Assembly (NCBI GenBank): GCA_016765095.1
Contig: JAESQQ010000051.1
Location: 1 to 40,686, forward strand
Reading direction: 5' to 3'
Length of the DNA: 40,686 nucleotides
Source of the DNA: Planctomycetota bacterium
GTDB taxonomy: Bacteria > Planctomycetota > J058
Part shown: positions 33,558 to 40,665 of the stretch, one piece after another
Layout of the letters: the number at the start of each line of letters is the position of its first letter
How positions within the stretch are numbered: position 1 is the stretch's first letter
The notes under the pieces: generated by a model
Databases searched by the model: none
What the model was told of the DNA's origin: nothing
The model's input: the letters and a program-made list of their open reading frames with translations, nothing else
Made by a program: the position numbers and the translations under genes

Positions 33558-34493
33558 CTAGGACTTGGCTTCTTCCAGCTTGAGGTGGGTGTAGAACTCC
33601 TTGAGTCCCTTCTCCTTGTACCACTTGACGGCCGCCGAAATAATGTCCTCCAGCGGCGTCTCGGCGCGCCACTCGAAGTTGGCGTGAGTTTCGCTCGGGT
33701 CGAGGAGGATCGTGGGGGCGTCGTCGGGGCCCGGGTCGGCCTCCTTGCAGGGGACGTCGAGCCCGAGCGCCTTGGCGACGCCGTCGTAGAGCTCCTTGAT
33801 CGCGGTGTCCTGGCCAGTTGAGGCGTGGTAGGTCCCGGACGGACCCTTGCCGTCTAGCGCCAAGCGCACGAGGCGGACCAAGTCGTCGACGAAGATGAAG
33901 TCGCGCCGGGTGCGGAACACCGTGCACTCCTTCCCGGTCGTGAGGCGCTTGAAGAAGGCGGGGAGCGGGCCGCTCAGGTTGCGGGGACCAATGATGTTCG
34001 CGAGACGAAGGGTCACGTAGTTGAGCCCGCTCATTTCGAGGTATTCCTCGCCAGCCGTCTTGCTGATCGCGTAGGAGCAGTCGGGAAGGCGGGGGTGCTT
34101 GAGCGTGATCGGGTGCTCGAGTGGCTTGCTCCCGTAGCAGAGCGCGGTCTGGAAGTAGACGAAGCGCTTGACCTCGTGGGCCATGGCCGCCTTGACCACG
34201 TTCGCCGTCCCAAGCGCGTTGGTCAGGGTGTCTTCGGTCCAGTTTTCGGGATCCTTGTAGCTCGCGGCGGCGTGAGCGACTTGCTCGGGCTTGAAGCGGT
34301 GGAAGATCGCCAGCACGGCCGCGCCGTCGGCGATCGTCTCGTTGACCACCTCGAGCGAGTCGTGCGGCTCGAGGTTGTCGGCTCGTCCCGTCGAGAGGTT
34401 GTCGATCACGAGGACTTGGTGGCCGTCGGCCAGCAAGCTCTCCGTGAGGTGAGATCCAATGAAGCCAGAACCGCCAGTAATGAGGACGCGCAT
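33558..34493 (-). CDS. NAD-dependent sugar-nucleotide epimerase (tandem paralogue 1)
   Basis: A 311-residue extended short-chain dehydrogenase: LITGGSGFIGSH, LVIDNLSTGRADNL, FQTALCYG, YAISKTAGEEY (catalytic Tyr and Lys) and RTRRDFIFVDDLVR. The ATG at 34491-34493 is set by a full-length match to the anti-Shine-Dalgarno sequence (GGAGGTGA) immediately upstream; the frame is open to 34559 but that stretch holds the promoter. With its downstream paralogue it may act on two different NDP-sugars, or on successive steps for one. It is the first gene behind the promoter at 34531-34559, so it probably heads the long transcript running to at least 27.9 kb. Confidence 0.92.
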   Translation of the reverse strand: MRVLITGGSGFIGSHLTESLLADGHQVLVIDNLSTGRADNLEPHDSLEVVNETIADGAAVLAIFHRFKPEQVAHAAASYKDPENWTEDTLTNALGTANVVKAAMAHEVKRFVYFQTALCYGSKPLEHPITLKHPRLPDCSYAISKTAGEEYLEMSGLNYVTLRLANIIGPRNLSGPLPAFFKRLTTGKECTVFRTRRDFIFVDDLVRLVRLALDGKGPSGTYHASTGQDTAIKELYDGVAKALGLDVPCKEADPGPDDAPTILLDPSETHANFEWRAETPLEDIISAAVKWYKEKGLKEFYTHLKLEEAKS

Positions 34494-34494
34494 G

Positions 34495-34502
34495 TCACCT
34501 CC
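34495..34502 (-). promoter_or_regulatory. Full-consensus ribosome binding site
   Basis: GGAGGTGA on the minus strand; the GGAGG core is four bases from the ATG at 34493. This is the strongest ribosome site in the window and decides the start. Confidence 0.85.
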
Positions 34503-34530
34503 GAGGGGGGGTCGCCGCGAGTGGAGCGGG

Positions 34531-34559
34531 ATCGTAGGAGTCGCACTGAGCTCAGTCAA
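34531..34559 (-). promoter_or_regulatory. Strong promoter with palindrome in the spacer
   Basis: On the minus strand TTGACT (34554-34559), a 17-bp spacer and TACGAT (34531-34536). A perfect 12-bp palindrome ACTGAGCTCAGT (34545-34556) overlaps the -35 and spacer, where a repressor would block polymerase. Leader of about 30 bases. Confidence 0.75.
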
Positions 34560-34694
34560 CCCCGCAGGGAAAGCCTCAGAGCGCTGGATACGCGGGCTCC
34601 TGGGCGCGATGAGCGGCCGAGAGTTAGCCGACTCGAACAGCCAACATCACACCCCCTGATCAGCGAGGCGGCGCCAAAAATCTTGGGGAGCGCG

Positions 34695-35900
34695 TCAACA
34701 CGCCGAGAGCAGATCGAGCACGCGTTTCACCCGGTGTGCGTGGGTGTGGGATTCGAGTGCGTGGGCAAGGCCCTGATCGGCGATCCGCTCCCGCTCCTGT
34801 GGATCTTGGAAGCGAGCCAAGACCTCGTCCAGGTTGCTGAAATCTGGCTCCAAGGCGAGGTAGTGGACGTCTGGCTTGAGGAGATCGTTGTAGCGACCAC
34901 GGAGGAGGATCTGGCAAGTTCGCGTCCCAAGCGCGTCGAAGTGACGCGAAGAGATGCACTTGCCGTTGGCCTGGGTCAAGGGATCGGGCTCTGGGAAGAA
35001 GCGGCTGCGAATCTCCTCAGCGTCGGCTCGCTCGTAGACCGGATCTGGGCCTCGGTGCCCCCTCGCCACGAGCTGCGCTGTGATCCCGCGGCAGACCGTG
35101 GCTGCCCGGCGCTGGAGCCAACCCGGCGGGACGCGCTTTTCGAGTCCGAACAGGGCCAGGCTCGGGTTTCGCAGCGATAGCCAGTCAACAATGCGATTGA
35201 CGGTCCGGTCGTCTCGCTCGACGAAGCGAGATCCAGCTTCGGTCGCGATCGTCCCCCGGCACTGATCGAGGTAGCGAGGCCACTCTTCTCCGCTGAGGCG
35301 CTCCCCGAGAGGGAGGTCGACCACGACCGGGAGGTCGCCTCGGTTGAAGCGCTCATAGACCCGATAGCGGTCGCTGTCGCCCAGGAGCGGGGTGTAGCGA
35401 GCCGAACGGCCCCCGAGGTCGAAGCGGCGCTCGGCGTGGGGCGTCAGAGCTTGGAAGCGGGCCGGGTTGAGTGCGTGGGGAATGCTCTCAACCCGGGCCT
35501 CAGGGACCTCGGCGTAGAGCCAGGCTGCGGTCTCGGGCAGGAGCTGGCTCGCGACGAGGTCTGGGCGGAGGCGCTCGAGGAGCCCGATTCGATCGGCCAT
35601 TCCGAGGTGGCTGCGAGGCGAGTTGTATTCGTTCCCCACAAAGACACAGAGCCGAGCCGCGCCGCGGTCGCGGAGCCAGGGCACGAGGGGATCGAGGTAG
35701 ACGAGGTCGTCAGCGAGGAGGGAGTGCAGGACAACTACGGCGTCGTGCTCGCGGACCAAGCGGCGGGCCTCGACGGCCCGACCCGGCGTCGCCAAGTCGA
35801 CTTCGGTGACCTCGGCCTCGGCGGCGAGGAAGGCGTCCCGCCAGTCGAGGTAGTAGGAGTAGCTGTGGTTGTAGAGCGAGTGGAGGAGGAGGAGCCTCAC
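34695..35900 (-). CDS. Stand-alone CgeB-like glycosyltransferase
   Basis: A 401-residue protein resembling the N-terminal module of the two fusion glycosyltransferases but without a GT4 half. The shared part is SSRHFDALGTRTCQILLRGR followed by HYLALEPDFSNLDEVLARF and a C-terminal helix with conserved Ala and His positions. The N-terminus LLLLHSLYNHSYSYYLDWRD starts a Rossmann-like fold, and CVFVGNEYNSPRSH lies near residue 90. The GTG start (35898-35900) overlaps the stop of the upstream epimerase as GTGA, and the frame before it reads unlike protein. CgeB-like enzymes are GT-B glycosyltransferases, first named for a Bacillus spore-coat glycan gene; the sugar here is unknown. Confidence 0.78.
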   Translation of the reverse strand: MRLLLLHSLYNHSYSYYLDWRDAFLAAEAEVTEVDLATPGRAVEARRLVREHDAVVVLHSLLADDLVYLDPLVPWLRDRGAARLCVFVGNEYNSPRSHLGMADRIGLLERLRPDLVASQLLPETAAWLYAEVPEARVESIPHALNPARFQALTPHAERRFDLGGRSARYTPLLGDSDRYRVYERFNRGDLPVVVDLPLGERLSGEEWPRYLDQCRGTIATEAGSRFVERDDRTVNRIVDWLSLRNPSLALFGLEKRVPPGWLQRRAATVCRGITAQLVARGHRGPDPVYERADAEEIRSRFFPEPDPLTQANGKCISSRHFDALGTRTCQILLRGRYNDLLKPDVHYLALEPDFSNLDEVLARFQDPQERERIADQGLAHALESHTHAHRVKRVLDLLSAC

Positions 35901-36964
35901 GAACCGGCGAGGGCCTCGAGCTGAGCCTGGTGCTTGGCCATGCAGCCCTCGATCCGAGGCAGGTTGTCCTGCATCCAAGCCACCGTCCGAGCCAGTCCCT
36001 CCTCCAGAGGGACCTTCGCCTCGAAACCGAGTTCAGTGCGCGACTTCTCGGGCGAGCCGAAGCGCTTCCCAGACGTGTCCCAGTCCCTGCGGGGGAGGAC
36101 CTCGAACCCACCCGCACTCTTGGTCAGAGAGACAATGTGCTCCGCGAGCTCCTTGATCGAGGACTCCCGTCCGCTGGCAATGTTGTAGGCCTCACACGGC
36201 TTGCCGCGCAGGGCGCAGGCGATCAGGCCCTGGCAAATGTCCTCGACGAAAATGAAGTCCCGCGTGGACGCGCCGGCGTTGTGGAGCGGGATCACCTCGC
36301 CCTTGAGCGCCTTGTAAATGAAGGTCGGCGTCACGTTGCGCCACACGGTGTGCGGCGTCCCGCGCCACTGGCCGGCGCCGAGGACTTCGCCGGGCCCGTA
36401 GACGTTTTGAAAGCGAGCCCGCACCACAGGGAGGCCGTGCTGCTTGTGGAAGTAGACCGCGTAGAACTCGCCGACGAGCTTGCTGATCGAGTAGGGGCTG
36501 TCTTGATCGAGCGAGAGCGGAGCCTCCTCGGTCGTGGCCGAGGCCGCGTCGTAGGTCTTCTTAGCGGCCGCGCAGCCAGCACCGGAGTAAACGACCCGCT
36601 CGAGGCGCTTGAAGCCAGAGAGGTGATTGAAGAGCTTGAGGGTCGTGAGCAGGTTGTTGTCGTGGTCCGCGATCGGATCGTGGATCGAGCTTTGGTTGCC
36701 GTGAAAGCAAGCCAGGTGGAACACGGTGTCGAACTCGTCGCGGATCTCTCCGAGGATCGCGTCGTCGGCGATCGAACCGACTCGCAGTTCGAGGCGCGCC
36801 TCGTCGGACGGCAGGTTCTCGCGCTCCGAGGAGAGGAGGTTGTCGACCACGACGACCTCGACTTCGGGTGAGCCTGAGAGGAGCAGCCGAACGAGGTTGC
36901 TCCCGACAAAGCCCGCTCCGCCCACGACGAGCACGCGTTTCCCGTTGAATGCTCCTGTGTCCAT
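35897..36964 (-). CDS. NAD-dependent sugar-nucleotide epimerase/dehydratase
   Basis: A 355-residue extended short-chain dehydrogenase: VVGGAGFVGSNLVRLL, VVVDNLLSSERENL, then VVYSGAGCAAAKK in place of the usual SSS stretch, and YSISKLVGEFY with the catalytic Tyr and Lys. RFQNVYGPGEVLGAG and STRDFIFVEDICQGL follow. It belongs to the broad epimerase/4,6-dehydratase group; the odd GAGC segment means the exact reaction cannot be guessed. ATG 36962-36964 has GAGGA six bases upstream. It lies 27 bp after the third amidotransferase gene and is joined to the CgeB-like gene by a GTGA overlap, so these three form one operon. Confidence 0.9.
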   Translation of the reverse strand: MDTGAFNGKRVLVVGGAGFVGSNLVRLLLSGSPEVEVVVVDNLLSSERENLPSDEARLELRVGSIADDAILGEIRDEFDTVFHLACFHGNQSSIHDPIADHDNNLLTTLKLFNHLSGFKRLERVVYSGAGCAAAKKTYDAASATTEEAPLSLDQDSPYSISKLVGEFYAVYFHKQHGLPVVRARFQNVYGPGEVLGAGQWRGTPHTVWRNVTPTFIYKALKGEVIPLHNAGASTRDFIFVEDICQGLIACALRGKPCEAYNIASGRESSIKELAEHIVSLTKSAGGFEVLPRRDWDTSGKRFGSPEKSRTELGFEAKVPLEEGLARTVAWMQDNLPRIEGCMAKHQAQLEALAGS

Positions 36965-36991
36965 GTGTTTTCCTCAGGCCCGTCTTGGGCT

Positions 36992-38908
36992 CTAGTCAAG
37001 CAGCGCGCGAAAGCGGGGGGCGTCGTCAACGAAGGTCTGGTACCAGAGCTCGAGGCTCAGGAGTCCCCACACCTTGCGACCGAACTGGCTCTCACCAGAA
37101 ATCGCGCGCTCGATCGCGTCGTGGTTGAAATACCTCCGCTGGCGAGCCCGTCCCGTCGCGAAAATATCGCCCACAAACTCGCGCAGCTCGCCCTTGATCC
37201 ATTGGTTGAGCGGAACAGGGAAGCCTGCCTTGTCCTTGCGATCCAAGATCTCTTGGGGGAGCTCGTCGCGGTGGGCATTGATCAGGACGCGCTTGAGTGC
37301 GCCTTCTTGGAACTTGATGTTGGCGGGCATCGTGGCGGCGAACTCGACGATCGGGTGATCGAGGAAGGGCACCCGCGACTCGAGCCCGTGGGCCATGCTC
37401 ATTCGATCTTCGACTTGGAGGAGCGCTGGGAGGAGTGTCTTGAAGTCGAAGTGGGTCATCAGATCGAAGTAGGACTCGTGGCCGACGTTCTTGCCCAAGA
37501 AGATCTTCTTGAACGAGTCGAAGGGGGAGTAGTCGCTTGGGAGTTCGTCCCAGAGGATCTCGTCCTTCATCGAGGGAGCGCGGTTGATCAAGCGGTAATA
37601 GCGCTCGTCGATCGGGCCGAACAGCCCCTCCTTCCAGAAGGTCTTGAGGAGCGGCTTGTAGCCCTCGAGGAGGCGGAGGTTCGGAATGATCGACTCGTAG
37701 GTGACGACGAAGTCACCCTTGTCCATGGTCCCCTCGATCGCGCCCTTAATGCAGCGCTCGAAGTAGGCGATCAAGTAGCGAACGTAGCCACCGAAGATCT
37801 CGTCGCCACCTTGACCTCCAAGGACGACCTTGCGGTGCTTGGCGGCGAGCTTCGAGACGTGGTATTGGGGGAACGAGCCCGGCCCGGCGACGGGATAGTC
37901 CAGGTGGTAGATCACGTCCCGGATCGAGTCGGCGAAGTCCGCAGCCGTGAAGGTCTGCTCGTGGAGCGTGAACCCACTCCTCTTTGCGAGGGCCCGCGCG
38001 TAGGGGCTCTCGTCATAGACCGGAGCCTCCGCGAACTTCCCGTTGAAGCCTAGGAACTCGTGGTCCGGTTGCATGCGCGCGGCGATCGCGGCCACGATTC
38101 CCGAGTCGACACCTCCGCTGACGTAGGACCCGACCGGGACGTCTGCGCGAAGGTGAACGCGGAGCGAGTCCTCGACGAGCTCCCGGAGGCGCTCCTCGAA
38201 GTAGCGACCGGTGTGCTTCCAGTCGAGGTCGTAGTAGACCTCCCAGTAGCGCTTGACCTCGTGACTGCCGTCGCGTCGCACGACGAGCGTGTGGCCAGGC
38301 TGGAGCTCCTGGACACCCTTGAACAGGGTCTTGCCCTCGAGGCAGAGCTGGAAGTCGAGATAGTCACGGAACGCGAGGGGGTCTGGCTCGACCTCGGGCA
38401 GGAAGGGGACGAGCGCCTTGACCTCCGATGCGAAGTAGAACGTGCCCTCAATCACGGCGTAATAGAAGGGCTTGATTCCGAACCGATCGCGCGCACAGAA
38501 CAGCTCTTGTTGCTTCTCGTCCCAGAGCGCGAACGCGAACATTCCGCGCAGGTGATTGACGCAGTCGCGTCCCCAGTGGCGGTAGCCGGCCAGGATCGCC
38601 TCGGTGTCCGAGGTCGTCTTGAACTGATCGACGCCGAGCTCCTCGCGGAGCTCTACGTAGTTGTAGATCTCGCCATTTTGAACGATCACGTTCTTCGACA
38701 CCGAGTCGTGCATGGGCTGGGCGCCGTGATCGAGGTCGATAATGCTCAGGCGGCGGTGCCCGAATCCGACTCGGCCGTCGGGGTGCTCCCACACGCCTTC
38801 GCCGTCCGGCCCGCGGTGGCGGAGGAGCTCATTCATGACTCCCAAGTGGCGAGGGAGTGGGCCCTTGTAGGGCCTGTGAGGGCTAAAGATCCCGGAGATT
38901 CCGCACAC
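36992..38908 (-). CDS. AsnB-like glutamine-dependent amidotransferase (third of three)
   Basis: A 638-residue asparagine-synthetase-type protein. The GTG at 38906-38908 gives MCGISGIFSP with Cys2 as nucleophile; LLRHRGPDGEGVW, NGEIYNYVELREEL and TSDTEAILAGY complete the glutaminase half. The synthetase half has YVSGGVDSGIVAAI, LGGQGGDEIFGGYVRY and SMAHGLESRVPFLDHPI. All catalytic motifs look intact. The frame is open to 39289 but that part precedes the invariant Cys and is antisense to wbpB. There is no Shine-Dalgarno sequence; TACACT six bases upstream suggests a leaderless message. First gene of a three-gene operon; context points to a sugar amide product. Confidence 0.92.
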   Translation of the reverse strand: MCGISGIFSPHRPYKGPLPRHLGVMNELLRHRGPDGEGVWEHPDGRVGFGHRRLSIIDLDHGAQPMHDSVSKNVIVQNGEIYNYVELREELGVDQFKTTSDTEAILAGYRHWGRDCVNHLRGMFAFALWDEKQQELFCARDRFGIKPFYYAVIEGTFYFASEVKALVPFLPEVEPDPLAFRDYLDFQLCLEGKTLFKGVQELQPGHTLVVRRDGSHEVKRYWEVYYDLDWKHTGRYFEERLRELVEDSLRVHLRADVPVGSYVSGGVDSGIVAAIAARMQPDHEFLGFNGKFAEAPVYDESPYARALAKRSGFTLHEQTFTAADFADSIRDVIYHLDYPVAGPGSFPQYHVSKLAAKHRKVVLGGQGGDEIFGGYVRYLIAYFERCIKGAIEGTMDKGDFVVTYESIIPNLRLLEGYKPLLKTFWKEGLFGPIDERYYRLINRAPSMKDEILWDELPSDYSPFDSFKKIFLGKNVGHESYFDLMTHFDFKTLLPALLQVEDRMSMAHGLESRVPFLDHPIVEFAATMPANIKFQEGALKRVLINAHRDELPQEILDRKDKAGFPVPLNQWIKGELREFVGDIFATGRARQRRYFNHDAIERAISGESQFGRKVWGLLSLELWYQTFVDDAPRFRALLD

Positions 38909-38914
38909 GAGGGG

Positions 38915-38920
38915 AGTGTA
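38915..38920 (-). promoter_or_regulatory. Candidate -10 element of the third amidotransferase operon
   Basis: TACACT on the minus strand, six bases before the GTG start. The -35 region is poor and falls inside the inverted repeat at 38929-38953, which suggests a regulated or activator-dependent promoter. Confidence 0.45.
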
Positions 38921-38928
38921 AGGGCAAC

Positions 38929-38953
38929 CTCGGTCAGCGCCACGCTGACCGAG
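38929..38953. promoter_or_regulatory. Perfect 11-bp inverted repeat in a divergent promoter region
   Basis: CTCGGTCAGCG, CCA, CGCTGACCGAG. It is centred near position -33 of the minus-strand gene and about 118 bp before the wbpB start. Either a regulator operator or a hairpin; its position favours an operator serving one or both genes. Confidence 0.55.
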
Positions 38954-39016
38954 CGTGCGCAAGCGCGGTCGCCGCTGAGCATGACTGGCGGTGTTTCCTC
39001 TAGCGGTGGGCTGGTC

Positions 39017-39022
39017 TATCCT
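39017..39022 (+). promoter_or_regulatory. Weak -10-like hexamer before wbpB
   Basis: TATCCT lies about 37 bases before the ATG at 39059, with TTTCCT 17 bp upstream. The -35 match is poor. Confidence 0.25.
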
Positions 39023-39058
39023 CTCGCCCCTAAGTCTCGTGTGGAGAAGACGACCTTC

Positions 39059-40039
39059 ATGACGACCTCTAAGAACTTCGCCCTCGTCGGCGCCGCGGGC
39101 TTCGTGGCGGCCCGCCACATGCGCGCCATTCGAGACACGGGCAACAAGCTGGTCGCTACCGTTGACCCCCACGACAACGTCGGGGTGATCGACAGCTACT
39201 TCCCCGACGCGCGTTTCTTCACCCAGATCGAGCGCTTCGATCGCCACCTGGAGAAGCTGCGCCGCAAGGGCGAGGAAGAGCGCGTCCACTACCTGAGCGT
39301 CTGCTCACCCAACTACCTCCACGATGCCCACGTGCGGCTCGCGCTCCGGACCGGCGCACACGCGATCTGCGAGAAGCCGCTCGTGATCAACCCCTGGAAC
39401 CTCGATCAACTGACCGAGCTCGAGGCTGAGCACGACACGAGGATCTACACAGTCCTCCAGCTCCGCATGAACCCCAACCTGATCGCGCTCCGTGAGCGGA
39501 TCTTGGCCGAGGGCAACTCCGGCGGCCGGCGCGAGATCGAGCTGACGTACATCACGCGCCGAGGGTCTTGGTACCTCGTGTCTTGGAAGGGAGACCAGGC
39601 CAAGTCGGGCGGTCTGGCCATGAACCTCGGCGTTCACTTCTTCGACGTCTTGGGTTGGATCTTTGGCCCCGCCGAAGACGCTCAACTCCACCTCGACGAG
39701 CCCCAGCGTATGGCCGGCGTGGTCCTCTTTCCCGGCGCCCGAGTTCGCTGGTATCTCTCCTGTTCGGGGGACGACCTCCCGCCTGCGGCGACCGAGAAGG
39801 GCCTCACGGCCTGGCGAACCATGCGCGTCGACGGCGAGGAGATCGAATTCTCCGGCAACTTCACCGACCTCCACACGCGCGTTTATGAGGACTTGCTCGC
39901 CGGGGGAGGCTACGGAATCGAAGACGCGCGTCCCTCGATCGAGCTGATCTACAAGATCCGCAACACGCCCCTCACTGCGCCGGGCGACGACGCTCACCCG
40001 CTCCTCAAGGGAGAGGCACTGGGAGGTGCCAAGTCGTGA
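39059..40039 (+). CDS. wbpB: UDP-GlcNAcA-type 3-dehydrogenase (Gfo/Idh/MocA family)
   Basis: A 326-residue oxidoreductase very like WbpB/WlbA, which oxidise UDP-N-acetylglucosaminuronic acid at C3. The N-terminal Rossmann stretch is FALVGAAGFVAARHMRAIRD, then VDPHDNVGVIDSYFPDARFF and RFDRHLEKLRRKGEEERVHY, a family-specific block. CSPNYLHDAH and the catalytic EKPLV Lys motif follow, and LAMNLGVHFFDVLGWIFG is at the centre. The ATG at 39059 is chosen by alignment to the family start; the frame is open far upstream but antisense to the amidotransferase. The stop overlaps the wbpD start as GTGA. Together they make the first steps toward a 2,3-diacetamido-uronic acid sugar. Confidence 0.92.
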   Translation: MTTSKNFALVGAAGFVAARHMRAIRDTGNKLVATVDPHDNVGVIDSYFPDARFFTQIERFDRHLEKLRRKGEEERVHYLSVCSPNYLHDAHVRLALRTGAHAICEKPLVINPWNLDQLTELEAEHDTRIYTVLQLRMNPNLIALRERILAEGNSGGRREIELTYITRRGSWYLVSWKGDQAKSGGLAMNLGVHFFDVLGWIFGPAEDAQLHLDEPQRMAGVVLFPGARVRWYLSCSGDDLPPAATEKGLTAWRTMRVDGEEIEFSGNFTDLHTRVYEDLLAGGGYGIEDARPSIELIYKIRNTPLTAPGDDAHPLLKGEALGGAKS

Positions 40040-40629
40040 GTGTGTTCGTTCACGAGAGCGCCTTCCTAGACGAGGGGGCCGAGGTCGGCGCCGGGACCAA
40101 GATCTGGCACTTCAGCCACGTCATGGGCGGAGCCAAGATCGGCGCGGGCTGCTCGCTCGGCCAAAACGTGTTCGTGGCCAACCGAGTCACGATCGGCGAC
40201 GGCGTCAAGATTCAGAACAACGTCTCGATCTACGAGGGCGTCGTCCTTGAGGACTACGTGTTCTGCGGGCCGAGCATGGTGTTCACCAACGTCAAGACGC
40301 CCCGCTCCGCGTTCCCAAGAAACACAGCCGACGACTATCACGAGACTCGGGTCTGCCACGGAGCGTCGATCGGAGCGAACGCGACTTTGGTCTGCGGCGT
40401 GACCGTCGGAGCTTGGGCCTTTGTCGCCGCGGGAGCCGTCGTGACCAAGGACGTGACGCCTTACGCCCTGGTGGTCGGGGTGCCGGCCCGACGGATCGGC
40501 TGGGCTTGCAAGTGCGGCGAGACACTCCCCCGCAGCGGGCCCTTGGAGTGCCAGTGCGGTCGCGCGTATGAAGAGTCGGACGGAGTCTTGACCCTGGCTC
40601 GTGAGCCGGAAACTGAGGGCTCGGCCTAG
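40036..40629 (+). CDS. wbpD: UDP-amino-uronate N-acetyltransferase (left-handed beta-helix)
   Basis: A 197-residue hexapeptide-repeat acetyltransferase matching WbpD/WlbB, which acetylates the 3-amino group of UDP-2-acetamido-3-amino-glucuronic acid. Repeats run from about residue 15 (AEVGAGTKIWHFSHVMGGAK) through IGAGCSLGQNVFVAN to VTVGAWAFVAAGAVVTKDV. The PSMVFTN and GVPARRIGWACKCG segments are family-typical, and the four Cys in CKCG and CQCG near the C-terminus may bind a metal. GTG at 40036 overlaps the wbpB stop; GGGAGG lies ten bases upstream. The transaminase (WbpE), 6-dehydrogenase (WbpA) and epimerase (WbpI) partners are not adjacent here. Confidence 0.92.
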   Translation: MSVFVHESAFLDEGAEVGAGTKIWHFSHVMGGAKIGAGCSLGQNVFVANRVTIGDGVKIQNNVSIYEGVVLEDYVFCGPSMVFTNVKTPRSAFPRNTADDYHETRVCHGASIGANATLVCGVTVGAWAFVAAGAVVTKDVTPYALVVGVPARRIGWACKCGETLPRSGPLECQCGRAYEESDGVLTLAREPETEGSA

Positions 40630-40665
40630 TGGCTAGACCCGGGAAAACCGGTACAGGTGATTGTA

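Noticed and set aside
34674-34686. Hairpin CCAA...TTGG with a run of five T on the minus strand after the CgeB-like gene
   Set aside because: Only four base pairs; the T-run is in the loop, not after the stem.
38060-39058. Long plus-strand open frame upstream of wbpB
   Set aside because: It is antisense to the amidotransferase; the family alignment of WbpB begins at 39059.
38909-39289. N-terminal extension of the third amidotransferase frame
   Set aside because: AsnB-type enzymes need Cys at position 2 after processing; the GTG at 38908 places it correctly.
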